Below are positions 26,639 through 39,048 of a DNA stretch of 64,000 nucleotides, one piece after another (position 1 is the first letter of the stretch; every line of letters begins with the position of its first letter). Below the pieces are notes generated by a model. That model was not told where the DNA came from and did not search any database. It saw only the letters and a list, made by a program, of their open reading frames with translations. A program made the translations under genes and the position numbers. Source of the DNA: Brachionus manjavacas (taxonomy: Eukaryota > Rotifera > Eurotatoria > Ploima > Brachionidae); the NCBI GenBank assembly GCA_019054805.1, contig JAHQIY010000005.1:4819501-4883500 (forward strand), given 5' to 3'.

Positions 26639-28196
26639 TTATTCAACTTGAAAATTAAATTTAAACTGAGAATTTTTCGCCGCTTCCATTTGAAAATAAT
26701 TTTCGCCAATTTCTTTTGCTGACTTTTCATTTAAATTCAATGTGTGGAATTTTTTATCAACACACTCGGAATCATGTGCTTTGGATTTTTTAAGATACTT
26801 GGAATTTTTCATTTCTTTGCTGCCATCATTCATAAATTTAACCTTAATTTCTAGTCCTATTTTATTTTTTGTCCAAATGTGCTAATTGTACCTACCATCT
26901 TTGCTCGAAGATTTCTTCAACTCTTCGGTCTTTATTTTAGACCGGTAATCGCCGAGCATTTTGAACATTACTTGGCGCTTTTTAATAATCAATTCAGCGG
27001 GATTCTTTAGAATGTTGATGCATGTTATTATTTCATTAACTAAAGAAGATAGATTAAGGTAAATTTTTAATTTTGAAATTAATCCGAATTATTTGCATCT
27101 AATCAAATTGGAGTCTAGACGATTCGGTAAAAATTTCTAAAGTTTTGAGACCTTGTTTGAAAAATTTTATAGCACATAAGTAGATAAGATTATAAATTAT
27201 TCAGCTTGTTTAAGAATTTTAGATTGCGTACTTAGAATCGACCAAATTTAAGAGCTTAATTAAGTTTATGTGAATGCATTATTTTACTTTAAAAAAATTT
27301 AAATGATACTTTAAAACAAGCGTTTTTTTATTTTCGAAAAAAAATAATTTTTTGTGTTATACCTTTGAGCTATTGAAATCAGCAGGGGTAATTTTTAAAA
27401 TTCCGACTGAGTTTGATCTTAATATTTTCTAAATAAAGTTTTTTTACTAAAAATGGTCAAATTTTATGAATCACAATTTAGCATGTTCGGATTTCTCTCC
27501 TATGGTTGTGAAACACTAAGCCAAGGTAAACAAAAACAAAATGAGTTTTCTCTTAACTTTTTCTTTTAAAAAAAATTTATTTGTTCAGTATAAAAACAAA
27601 TGTGTTTGTAGATCGTTTGAGTACTCTTGCCATTTTAATTTTTTTCTAATCAAAAACACCTTCATCTCTTGCGCAATAGAACAACTTAAAAATTTGTAGA
27701 AAAAAAAAGGACCATTTTTCTATTGCAATATTTGTCACTTTGTTCGTACTTGTGTTTTACTAATGACAAATTTAAAATACGAGGAAAATAACAAATGGAC
27801 AAACTTGTTTTAAAAAAATAAAAATACAGCTAAAAATAAGAAACCAAGCTGCAATTGCTACAAGATTTTAATTAATATTTTAATCTTTTTAAATATTTTC
27901 GAAAAAAAAACATTTTATTTTTTAAAAGAATTCTAACCGAGAATAATCTTTAAATTTTTTTTTCTTATAAAATTTTAAACATTTTTTTAGATCATGTGAC
28001 TAGGCAAAAAATTATCTTAAAGTTACAAAAAAAACGTGGATCGGTGCACAGAGAGTATCGAAAACAGCGTACCTTTTTTGTCATCTTTTTTGACATGCTC
28101 CAGCTTTGAGTACAATTTTCGTATACACCAGGCCAGCTCATTGTCCAACTTGGCCAGTTGCTCCAGGTCCAAATCGCTCGCTTTCAAATCGCTCAT
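26639..28196 (-). CDS. UPF0488 family protein (C8orf33-like)
   Basis: Three exons on the minus strand: 28196-28073, 27039-26896 and 26850-26639. Phases are 1 and 1, giving 159 aa with stop at 26641-26639. Exon 1 reads MSDLKASDLDLEQLAKLDNE then LAWCIRKLYSKLE, matching the family's CWCI-type N-terminal helix. Exon 2 has KKRQVMFKMLGDYRSKIKTE, the counterpart of the KRQLM..LFGDYR block. Exon 3 ends QFKFNF, like the EFRFNF C-terminus of human C8orf33. The function of the family is poorly known; it is a small basic helical protein. Intron 1 (26897/27040-28072, about 1 kb) shows nothing else. The assignment rests on remembered family motifs, not a search. Confidence 0.75.
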
Positions 28197-28843
28197 CGAA
28201 TGTTAACTTAGTTTTGACACTTAATTCTAAATAACAAAAAAATTATGTCATGCTAATTCTCATAAATTATGTCATGTCACTGAACAAAATTCGCAAATTT
28301 ATGCACAAATTGGCAACAAAAATTTTTGGCTCAACTTCAAAAAATTCCTCTCCAAAATCGTCAAAGAAAAAAACTCGAAAAAAAAAAGCGAAATCTCTTC
28401 CAAAACGTGCAAGTCGCATTTGAATGAAAAAAAAAAACAAATTTTCCTATGCATTACAATCAATCACGCCGCATCCATGCATGCACAAGTCAACTGGCAC
28501 ACATAAATTAACATAATCAAATCGCGGCACAAATCAAACAACATCGAGTTCATTTAATTCAGAGAGCATTAAATTATGCGTGTCGCACAACCCCCCGGCC
28601 CACCACCACCCCACATCATAAACATCAGTTATATCTAACCGAGCTAAATTATGAATTTTCATATTTTTATTTCGACTTGTTTATCATAAATTTCAAATAA
28701 AATAAAATTAAAATTAAAAGCTCTTTACAATTATTTTCTTCTAACTTTGACGAACACACACACAAACACCAACAACCAGAGATAAACCACCAATACCCAT
28801 TATCGATACCCAGTGTTTTAATCGATGCGTATACATTAACAAG
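28197..28843. promoter_or_regulatory. Shared promoter region between divergent UPF0488 and PHD-SET genes
   Basis: A 647-bp spacer separates the start codon of the minus-strand UPF0488 gene (28196) from that of the plus-strand PHD-SET gene (28844). It contains a C-rich stretch (CCCCCCGGCCCACC region near 28590) and CA-rich sequence, unusual for this AT-rich window, and two ATCGAT motifs near 28802 and 28821. The divergent layout suggests a bidirectional promoter. No TATA box is obvious. Confidence 0.5.
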
Positions 28844-31800
28844 ATGAGCGTTTGCTCGTTCGTACAGTCGCAATCGGCGCCATCCTCCAGTCAATCGGCG
28901 AGTTCATCGTCCCAGCCGGCCAACCTGTCTTCTCTGAACGAAAAGCCAATCCTCACCCTAAAGACAAGTCCCAAGCAAGTACTGATGCTGAACTCGAGCC
29001 GCATGAGTCTGTCGCCAGGCTGCCAAACGCCCGATCCAACCCATTCATACAGCAGCAAAAAGTCTCCCACCATCCTAATCCTGTCTAAGCCCAAGAACGA
29101 GCTGAGCCCCAAGCCGCTAGTGCACAAGCCGCCCAAGTCCAGTTCCAACCTGATCAGCAGTTATTTCAACAAGCAAAATAGCAGTGGGCCTAATACCACG
29201 AGTCTAACTCCGAACGTTCATAGTCATCACATGCCCATTCAGTTCATGCCCAACTCTAAGCCTATCACCCTCATTCCGATCGGCAAGTTCGCTCCCAACT
29301 CAAACACATCTAATTTCGGCGACAACTTCAACAGTCTAATACCCATCGAGACCATTGAGATTTCTACTGCCACCATTGAGATAAATTCGACTAACGAATC
29401 TAGTGTGGAGCTCAAGACCGAGATCAAGCAGGAGCCCAAAGTGGAGCCGACAGTCGAGCCGGAACAGCAAGAGCTCGTCGAGCCCAAACCCGAGCCCTAT
29501 GCGCCTAAAATCGACGTGACCAGGTGCATTTGTCAAATGGATCATGACGACGGATTCATGATTTGCTGTGATAGTTGTCTGTGAGTAGATTTTTTGACCC
29601 AGTTAATTATTTAGGTTGTTCTAAACGGGATTCTAGTCTTTGCTAGTTTTTTTTAATCAAGTACAAAATGTGAGTTTTGCTAATTATGCTATAAGTGAAT
29701 TAAATTATTCAAAAAAAAAAGAATTATTTTATTTCTTCAAAAAAGCTTAGATGAAAAAATGCGTCTTTTTTTAGTTTAAGCTTTAGATTTCAAATTGTTT
29801 TTAGGTAATGTCTGAAAATTTGTCTGCATTTTTTTGATCGAACAAATTTTCGGCTTAATCAATTAAGTTGTGGTGGGGATTGAAAAAAAATTTAACCAAT
29901 TTTTTTGCAAATTATTTGGCATTTTTTAGAAGCTCGCGAAAAAATTTACTTACCCTAATTATGGTTTTTATTCTGTACAAAAATTATTCTAATTTTATTC
30001 TTTTTGATAGCATTATTAAATTATAATAGAGATGCTAGTCTCTAGCAATAGCATTGTATGCTCAAAATATTAGATGCATTTTAATTTATTTAAAATGAAC
30101 CAAGCTTTTAATATTAATCTGCCTGCCTTTTTAAAACCACCAAAAGTCTATTCAAAGACAAAATTCAAACCTGTCTATTCGCCGTTCAATATTTTATTCA
30201 CTTTTTAAAGCATACTTGCCACCACTGTATTCCGATTTGATAATGAATTCTGAAATTTAGGAAATAATCATACTCTTTTAGCTAGAGATGTTGTATTTTG
30301 ACATCATCAATAATGAATATTTGCATATCCAACATTTACTTGGTGAATTCATTTATGAAGAATGTAAAAAATTGTAAAAAAATGTAAAAAAATTTACATA
30401 TTTTGATTTTGATTAACAAATAATTTACAGTTTGTTTTTTTGGATTTTTTTGAAATATTACACAAAAAATCCAAAAACATGAAAGTGTAAAAATGTAAAA
30501 TTATTTTCATTTTTCTCTTGATCACTATGTCTTCAGCAAAATACATATTACCGTAGCCTCGGTTTTATAGACGCAGCATCTACTTCGAGAACGATATTTA
30601 AACGCGACGTGGTACTCCGTAGAAAACCATGTTAAAAAAAATCAAAAAAATCAAATTAATTTTTTCGCGTTTACAGCATTCAATTTTTTAATATAAACGC
30701 GATCAAAAAAAATTAAAATAAAAATTAAATGCGTTAATAGGTAAAGTTTATTTCATTTATTTTAGTATAAGCACATGCAGCAAATTTAAAATTTTCAAAA
30801 ATAATGCGATTTTAAAATTGAATAAAAGTTGTAAAAAATTTGTTTTTAGCCTAAAAATTTCAATTAAATTGATTAAAATAAAATGATTCTATAAATATCT
30901 AACTTTAATTTCTAATTATTTTTCCATTTGCGTCACGTGGTAAAGCTGGTCTACCTACTCTTTTTTTTTCAGTTTGAGTGGGTCTTTCATTTTTAAATAC
31001 TTGTGTTGTACTGGTATTTGTAACATTAATAAGCGGTAGCCTCTTTTTCACGGCTGGCTTAGAGCCAACTGTTATAGGTGTTTCAGTTTTAGGTAGACCA
31101 GCTTTACCACGTAAATCGATGATGTTGGAGTCGAGCCTTAAATACTATAGAATTTTATTTTAAATATTGTGTTTAAATTTTATTTACTTAAATTTAAACT
31201 CTTTTAATCGATGTTAAAATAAAATCTTAATATGAATTTTTCTCTATTTAAACGTTGAGCTATAAGCTTGTGTCAAAATCAGGCAATTTTTTTTTAATAC
31301 ATCTTGGTTAGGTCTCAAAATACAACATATCTAGCTTACAGTGTGGTAATATTGATTTCAATCAAAAAAAAAATGCAACAAAAATTTAAGTTTTGACTAT
31401 TTGTTAAACAAATTTAATTTTTATTTTTATAAAAAAAGACCAATTCCTTTCTTGTAATTTTTACATTATTACAAGATAGAAATCGATCTTTTGGTCTAAT
31501 TTTTTAAATGTCAAAAAATCGCTGGGCAATTATAACTATTTTAATTTAACAATTTATAAATATTTTTTTTCTCTCAAAAATTATTTGCTTTCACTTTTGT
31601 TCTTTAATTTATTTTAAGTTCTTGTAAAATTTTTTATGTTTCAACTTGTCTTTCTGTTCTTTTTTTAAGGAACCGGTGTCAGTTTACCCTTCGATCATTC
31701 GAAATTATTTATTTTAAATTCATTAATTTTGCAAAAAATTATCTTAAATTGTACTTTAAAATTAACAAAAACTCCATTTATTAACACCTTAATTTTTTTT

Positions 31801-34800
31801 CCATTTTCACATAATTTTTCTCTCAGCTTCTTTAATACTTTTTTAAATAATATCTATTTTTAAATTAAATATCTTATGATAAATTAGGATAAATTCATTA
31901 GTAAATTAAGAACTTAGCTTGGTTAAATATATTTGGTTGATTTTAAAAATAAAATAAAAAAAATTAATTAAAATAACCAAAAATAAAAAATTGACTTTTT
32001 TTCCATTTTTTTAGCGTTTTAATTGCTGAAGTTTGATTAAAAAATAATTTTTCAAAAATTTAATTAAATTTACTTCTTTAAATGCTTTTAAATAAGTAAA
32101 TTGCACACAAAAAAAATAATTTAAAGTAAAAATAATAAGTTTAAGTCTAAGTTTATTTCTTGCTTGATTTTAGAATGCAAATCCGCATTAAAAAATTTTA
32201 TTAAATAAATTTTTCAATTAAAAAATAAAAACAGAATTAATTTAACACCTTTTAAAATAGTAAACAAAGTTTATTTCTTGTTTGAGTTTGAGTTTGGAAA
32301 AAAAACGAAATAAAAAGAAAAGAACACAATGAATAATAACTATCAAAATAAAAATATTTCAATTCAATCTCTAAATATAGATTCCTTATTTTATAAATAC
32401 TAAAGCGTAATTTCTTGTCTTCTTCCTTCTATTATATTTGCTAAACTTTCAATAACTACATGTCAATATAAAAAAAATATTTATATATCATTTATTACAA
32501 ATCTATTTATCTTTTCCTTATTTTTTTTTTATTTAATCTTTTTTTTTACTTTACTTTTATTTTTATTTATTTTATTATTTTTATTTTTTTTATTTTTTTT
32601 TAAATTCTGAGGGAGCTCAAGCTCGGTACAGAAAAACAAATACAGTGCCGGAAATTAACTTGTCATATTATATGATCTGATATCATTTAATATCATTTTT
32701 TTAAACTTTCCTCATATCAGCTATTATCATTTGATATCAGATAATATCAGGTGATTTAAAATTTGAATTTTTATTTGTAAAAATATGTAAATAATTTTTT
32801 TTTTCCTGATATTAGCTGATATCAGTTAATTTCCGACACTGTATATGTAAAACATATAAATATGTACAAAATATTTTCTAAAAAAATTTTATTAAGTTAA
32901 TTTTTCAATTAAAAAATAAAAACAGCATTAACTTATTCTCAAGACACCTTTTTTACAGAACAAAGTTTATTTCTTGTACAAAATATTTTCTAAAAAAATT
33001 TTTTTTTTCTACTGACACACCTTAAAGATGGGCACCAAAATAAATACAACAAAAAATTTTAATTTCGCAATCATTTTTCACACATAAAGCTAATTAATAA
33101 AAAAAAAATTATTTAAGTGTTTGGCAACATATCGCGTGCATGGAAGTGAACAAAAAAAAGATACCAGACAAATTTTACTGCGAAAAGTGCAATCCGCGTG
33201 CAGTGAATGTGCAGCGTGCGCGTCAAATCCAAGAAAAATACCTGAAAAATGTGTCCAAAAGCATGCACAAGCCGAAGAGCCGACGTCACAGCAACTCGAG
33301 CAGTGCGGCGGCAATGACTCCGACGCGCGAATCCGAGTCGATCGAAGAGTCGATCGACGAAGCACACGCGGTATCGCCGGCCGACTCGGATCTAGCCGAG
33401 TGCAGAAAGCACAAGAAGCGCTTCAAGTCGCGTACCATCCGCGAAGAATTCGAAATAAAAAAGTCGGACGATACCGACAAACAGACGGCCGATAGACTGA
33501 ACCCGCTCGACATCGAATCGCTGCGTTTGGCCGAGAACGCGAGCGATCTCCTCAAGCTAGCCAAGGTGAAGAGCAGCAAAAAAAGCGACGACACCGACGA
33601 CGCCAAATACCGGGTGAAATTGGCCCAGGCCATGCCCAAAGACCGAATAGTGTGCGAGTACGTGGGCCACGTGTCGTTCGGCGAGCACGACCCCGCCGAC
33701 CCGTTCAGCTACGCATTCAAAGTGCCGCTCAGCGCCGAGTGCATTCCCGTGAGCATAGACTCGTCGACGGTGTTCAGCCATTCACGGTACATCAGAAAAA
33801 GCTGCATGTACAATGTGAGACTGGTGCCGGTCAGGGACGTGTGCGCAAATCTCAAATTTTTCCTCCAAACCACCGAGAACTTGGCCAAAAATGCGGAGAT
33901 CTTGTTGGCGCCCGACTTGGCCAACGTGACCAACTCGATTTGCCTGTGCGATTCGGTCGAGTGTGATCTGAGGCACAAGCTGAGCGGCCGGGTGGTGGCG
34001 GCCAAAAAGAGTGTCAAAAAGCCGGAGAGAAGAGTGTCGACGGAGGCGGCGGTGGCGCACGACGACACGTCCAAGTGCTTGAGCCGCGAGGACCGCAAAT
34101 TGGCCAGCTATGTGCGCGTCATCGAAAAACTAGAAAAACAGGTCAAGCGCAAAAAAGAGGCGAGTAAATGCGAACAGGGCGACAAATGCGCCAAAGAGCC
34201 CAACGAAAAAGAAAACGACAAAAACAAAAAGTGCAAAGCCACTCGACCAAGTCTGCTGCTCAACAAGCACAAAGAGCAGCAGCAGCAGCAAATGACAGCA
34301 GCGGAGCCAGTGGACCAAGAGATAGCGAGCATAAACGAGAGGCCTGCGCTCGACGAAGAGCCAAAGGTCAGCGTCAAATCGCCCGACTACAGCTTCGTAA
34401 ATCTGAGCATTCAGCCGCGGCACACTCTCGACCTGCTGCAGCGCAATTTGACCGGCAGCGACGAGCGCTTCTCACCGCCGCTCGAGTCACTCGAAAACAA
34501 CCAGACCTTTCTGACCAACAAGTCATTTTTTCATCCCAAAAAACACTGGCTCAAAACATGCTGCTCAAATGAGCAGAGCGATTTGTCGCCGAGCAAGAGC
34601 GACAGTTCACAGCCGCCCAAAAAACGCCGCTTTGTCCTCGACCAGAGTTCAAGCGAGACCAGTGCTCAGCAACAGCACAGCCAGCAGCCACTCACGCCAA
34701 CACCGCCGCCACCATTCAATCCAGACCAGTTCTGCATAAACTACATGTCGTCGGCGATTTTGAACGCGCCATTTTTCGCGCCCAATCCCTTCATCCAGTA

Positions 34801-35404
34801 CGCAGCATTGTCCATGTACCAGAGCATGATGCCGGCGGTCAGCCAGCCGACTAGTGGCACGGGCGACACGCAGCCCGAAAGCACCAAGAAAAAAGTGTCG
34901 CTGGCCGAGTACAGACAGCGCAAAGAGAGCGTCAAGCACTCGGACGCCTTGTTCGAGTCGATTTCGTCGAGCAAGTCGTTCAGCAACGACGACTCGCTGT
35001 GCGAGCTGGACGTGTACCCGACCGAGGACAAGCAGACCGCGTGTTTGTCCTGTTCAAGTAGGTGCTCGAGAAACGCCAGCTTGAGTGACATCAGCGATGT
35101 GTCGAGCGTTCGTTCGCGGTCGCCCTCCGCCTCTAGTCAAAGATCTCATTTGAGCAGATTCGAAAGCTACCACAAGGGCCTTAAGCGCAAGTACCGATCG
35201 TGCTCGGCAGACCGCGCGCTAGACCAAAGGTCAAGTTTGACCGCAAAAGAAAAGAAAAGATCGTGCTCGGTGAGTAGGCCAAGTAAATTGAGCCGATTCG
35301 GCCCGGCAAAAATTTGTGTCCCAAAGCACAGCCTTAGCAAGTCGTTTTCTTCTTCGTCGTCCATTTGTTCATTAAATGATGTGTCCAAAGTGCACCACTT
35401 TTAA
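28844..35404 (+). CDS. PHD finger and SET domain protein, KMT2E/SETD5/UpSET type
   Basis: Two exons, 28844-29580 and 33118-35404 (phase 2, codon CT|T), 1007 aa. The junction cuts the PHD finger: exon 1 ends RCICQMDHDDGFMICCDSC, exon 2 opens VWQHIACM...FYCEKC, together the Cys4-His-Cys3 pattern of the KMT2E/SETD5 H3K4me3-reading finger. A SET-like domain follows at roughly residues 400-540 (RIVCEYVGHVSFG; SYAFKVP; YIRKSCMYNVRL; ICLCDSVECDLRHK). The usual NHS motif reads RKSC and the late Tyr-containing motif (FDYEY in KMT2E) is replaced by LLAPDLAN, so it is probably not a methyltransferase; relatives recruit co-repressor/HDAC complexes. The N-terminus is Ser/Pro-rich with an acidic Glu-Pro stretch. 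The C-terminus is Ser/Arg-rich with short Q and P runs. In the family the order PHD then SET is diagnostic. Confidence 0.85.
30905..31139 (-). CDS. Possible terminal exon of a small basic (AT-hook-like) protein
   Basis: Reading minus, an open stretch of about 75 codons ends in TAA at 30907-30905. It includes SNIIDLRGKAGLPKTETP near the start and KKRVGRPALPRDANGKIIRN at the end. GRPALPR resembles an AT-hook core (usual core GRP). There is no ATG, so it would need an upstream exon joined at an acceptor (TATTTAAG|G near 31140). The two basic motifs are encoded by a 23-bp perfect inverted repeat (30935-30957 and 31090-31112). It could equally be an element-derived remnant. Not identified. Confidence 0.3.
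32191..32977 (+). repeat. Duplicated ~95-bp segment flanking the MITE
   Basis: The pattern TTTTTCAATTAAAAAATAAA...ACAG.ATTAA...CACCTTTT...AACAAAGTTTATTTCTTG occurs at about 32191-32283 and again, slightly diverged, at about 32881-32977, in the same orientation. The MITE at 32643-32841 lies between the copies. This looks like a local duplication or two copies of one repeat family. Confidence 0.6.
32643..32841. mobile_element. 199-bp MITE with TA target duplication (Tc1/mariner-type)
   Basis: The left end reads CAGTGCCGGAAATTAACT and the right end, on the opposite strand, CAGTGTCGGAAATTAACT: terminal inverted repeats of about 18 bp with one mismatch. Both ends are flanked by TA (32641-32642 and 32842-32843), the Tc1/mariner target duplication. 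The interior is made of TGATATCA/GATATCAG palindromes and has no coding capacity. A non-autonomous element mobilised in trans is the natural reading. Confidence 0.85.
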
Positions 35405-36832
35405 ACAGTCTTTAAATGTTCTTTCTTTTGTTGATTTTGGTGGCCCGCTATGGTCAAATCTTTTTACCATTTTTTTTTTTTTTTTTCATTTTTTTTTTTA
35501 CTTTTACTTTTTCTTTTTGCTCGCATTTTAGTATTTAGATAAATGAAGGAGAAGAAAACAAATATTTATATCTACATATATATATATATATATTATATAC
35601 ATTTATATATATATATTTTTTTTCATGTTAAAAGATTTATTTTTTTAAATAAATTCACCGATACTTTAAATATTGATATTTAACTTTTGGAGTTGGTTCG
35701 GTGTGCTTGTTGTTGACACGCCGTTTTTTAGCCATTTTTCGCATGAGAATTTTTATCTATTAGGACTTTTTGTAAATAAAGTGTATTTTTTTTTCGGTCT
35801 TTTAATTGTGAAACTTGAGAAGTTATGGCTTTGTTTTTATGTTGGCATTTAAGATTTTTTTTGTTATTTTTTTGTCGGTCAAAAAAGACCAACTTTGGTT
35901 TATCTTATGCTTAATTTATAAAATTTTTGTTTTGTAAAGCCTATTTAAATTAAAAAAATTAAAAGTTCATGAAAATTTACGAATAAATAAAATCCATTTT
36001 AAAAATTTTAACTCATTTTTTTTCTAGCATTTTCATTCAAAATTCCAGAAGAAAATAAAAAAAGTATATGCATAATGAAAATTTTAAAAAATTTTTGTTC
36101 TAATTAAAAAATTTAAAAGAATAAAAACAAAAGCATGTTGATTTATCTTGTAAATAAAATTAAAATATAAATTATCTCATTGTTTGTATTATAAAATATG
36201 AAAGTCAAAAACATTTTAAAACGACAAAAACTAAATATTCTAAATTTAACCTAATCTATTTAATTTCGGTCCATTATTTTTAACACCGCTAATTTTAATA
36301 AATATAAACCTCTAAATTAAATTTAAGACTAATCTATTAAAAAGAGCCTAACCTTCTGCTTACCCAAAACTCAAAATCAAGGCTCCGCCCCGGATTTTGA
36401 CTGGCTGCACTGCTTCTGATTTATATTTAGTTTTTATTAAAATAGCGGTACCAAAACATCATTTGCCTTTAATTTCAATGCGATAAGATTACAAAAGTAG
36501 CTCCAAATTATTTTTTTTTTAAATTTGAAACATATCACTTTAATTAAACAAAAATTGTGAGTCAAAAAATCTTACAAATTAAGAGAAAAAATTAAATTTT
36601 TCTTTTTTTGAAAACATGTTTTATAAAAAAATTAAATCTGTTAAGCTTAATTTCAATTTTTTCAAAATTAGATTAACAACGTCCAACAGTTATAACGACA
36701 ACTCATAAACCATTAACACATTAACTTAAAATTTTTTTTGTTTAAAAAATATTAATTTTTTTTAGGACAAATATCAACCGATACCATATCAAAGACCACC
36801 ACGTCAAAAATGACCAACATCTTTCACCATTA

Positions 36833-36915
36833 AATAAATAGGAAAAATCTTCAGTAATTTTTCCTTTTTTCCTATTTATTTGAGAAAAAATTACTGAAGA
36901 TTTTTCCTATTTATT
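36833..36915. repeat. Perfect hairpin, 30-bp arms
   Basis: 36833-36862 is the exact reverse complement of 36886-36915, with a 23-nt loop that itself contains CCTATTTATT, a partial extra copy of the arm end. The transcript of either strand would form a stable snap-back. It could be a small foldback element or a small-RNA precursor; the sequence alone does not decide. Confidence 0.8.
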
Positions 36916-39038
36916 ACAAAAGGTCTGTAGATCCAACATCGCATCTTCTAGAATTTAAACTTCATTGGATTTGATGCTGCATTTTTTACGCTTTTGATCT
37001 TTCGATAATATTTAATCCAGCGACTCTTTATTAAAAAAAAATACTTTCAACCATCAAAAATTTACTATTCCATCTTGTAACTACTTGTTAATTAATTGAA
37101 AGTTCTTGCTCACTTCTTTCATGATTGTTGAATGATTATAAAATGAAGCAATAGAGCTAAATTTCTCTAATGTTCTCAATATTTTTATCTTTTTAATAGG
37201 CCATTAGAAAAATCAAGTCTTCTCTGATCCTTCCATATGCTGTGGTGGCATATCCTGGCATGAATTATTTTATTCATTTCGGCTCATTTTCTGTTTTACC
37301 GCTTTTAAGTAATTAGAAAAATCAAATTTTATAAATGAGCTATACTCAGAATCCTTTGATTTTTTGATTTGAAGCATATGCCAAACTGTCAGGAGTCAGA
37401 CTCAAATTTTTTACACCTTTTTTAAAGAAAAAGTTTAGTAATTATCATAGGATCTTCTATCACGGGAGTTTATTACTAAATAGCCTGAAAAATCTGTTTT
37501 CAACACAAGGACAAGGAAAGCTTCCAGCGATGATAAACATCGAGATTATAGAAGAAGGAACTTTCTCTCTTTAATCAGATTCAATCTTTTTGTATAATTT
37601 AATTTAATGTTTTAGTTCTAAATTCCGAATCATTTCTGAAGTTGAATTGTTGCTATAGGAAACCTGAAATTTACAAGATCCATGATTTGTTTTAAATATG
37701 CATTGGACTAATTAGGAAATAAAAATAAAAGTGGAAGTATTAATGAAGTACTAATTTTTTTTCGTATACAATAGAAAATATCACAACATTTGGAAGTTTT
37801 TTTTTAAGACTGATTCCTTATCATATTCATATTCGGATTTTTCTGAAGATTATGTATCTGAATAAAAACTTTCGTTAAATGACATATTACCAATTTGCTC
37901 AACGAAAAAGTTTGTGTCCTGAAAATTATCCAATTTTTTCACTAAAACATGGCTCCAAATTTTGCATTTTTGTTTTTTTTTGAGTTTGAACTAAACGAAT
38001 TGATTCGGATCTGGAAAGCTTACATTTTCGGATATATTTTTTCTTTTTGAAAATGTATAAGAGAAATTTCTAGATAATTAAAAATTAATTAATTCAATAT
38101 TTAAAATAGAAATTTTTAAAACAGAAGCTTTCAAAGTATTTAATATCAGATTAATCATATCTATCATAAGAAGCAAAATTTTTTAGAGTAAATTACGCTG
38201 ATGGATATTTTCAATTAGAATTTATGAAATAAATTATTGCTATTGCCTTATAAATTTTATAATAAAGACGGTTTTTGTCGTGAATCATTTAATCTTTTAA
38301 GTAACTAAGTTTTTTCCGCATTATAAAAGCCTTTAACAGACCTGACAATATAAAAATCTTGATATTTGTCTTTCTAATTTCAAGATTTCAAATCAATAAA
38401 AAAAGAAAGAAGTATTTAATCAATTTTAATTCTGTAAAAACATTCTTATTTCTTATCCTTAGAATTCTAAATTTAGTCATGCCAGGTTTACTTTATGTAA
38501 TTTTCTTCTTATTTTTCGATTGTTAATTGATCCAATCGCTTAGGAGCCTAGAGTTAACATTCAAATAAAATTTGTACTTAAAATTAAATTTTAATAAAAT
38601 ACACAACCTTTCTAAATGTCAAACTTGCATATCTTTGGTATTCAAATACTAAATGGAAATAAATTGTCTCAAACACAATCATATATCATAAATATTTGTT
38701 TTAGATTTTTTTTATTTGAACTATTAATTAAAAGCCGAATAATTAGCTAAAATCATGTTCTGTTCTACATATTCCTGAGCCTATTGCTATTTAATCTTAC
38801 TTCATTATCTTATCGTATTTTGTCAACAAAAAAATATTCGTTTAATTTTCAAATGCGCAATTTTTTAATCTATCTCAATTTTGTAAAATTTTGTTTGCCA
38901 AATGCTTTCCATCCAATTAAGTTTGCACATATTTTGATCTTTTAAAATTTTAAATGTAATAAAAGCATACTTTTCATAGATAAGATTTTTAGAGTTAATC
39001 ATTTAATTATTAGTAATAAATGATGAAAAATTTTCAAA

Positions 39039-39048
39039 GTATAAAAAC
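39039..39048 (+). promoter_or_regulatory. TATA-like box of the tandem-repeat protein gene
   Basis: GTATAAAAAC ends 30 bases before the ATG of the 124-aa repeat protein. If used at the normal distance, transcription would start at or just before the ATG, giving almost no 5' UTR. It is the clearest TATA-type motif next to a start codon in the window, but AT-richness lowers its weight. Confidence 0.4.

Larger units (their letters stand above)
29581..33117 (+). other. Intron of the PHD-SET gene, rich in repeats
   Basis: 3.5-kb intron, donor TGTCT|GTGAGT, acceptor ATTATTTAAG|TG. It holds a minus-strand coding-like stretch with an inverted repeat (30905-31139), a duplicated ~95-bp segment (about 32191-32283 and 32881-32977) and a TA-flanked MITE (32643-32841), each listed separately. 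The rest is AT-rich sequence with no recognisable gene. Confidence 0.7.

Noticed and set aside
33090..35388. ORFs on other frames and strand across the second PHD-SET exon
   Set aside because: Shadows of the real frame; long only because the exon is GC-rich.
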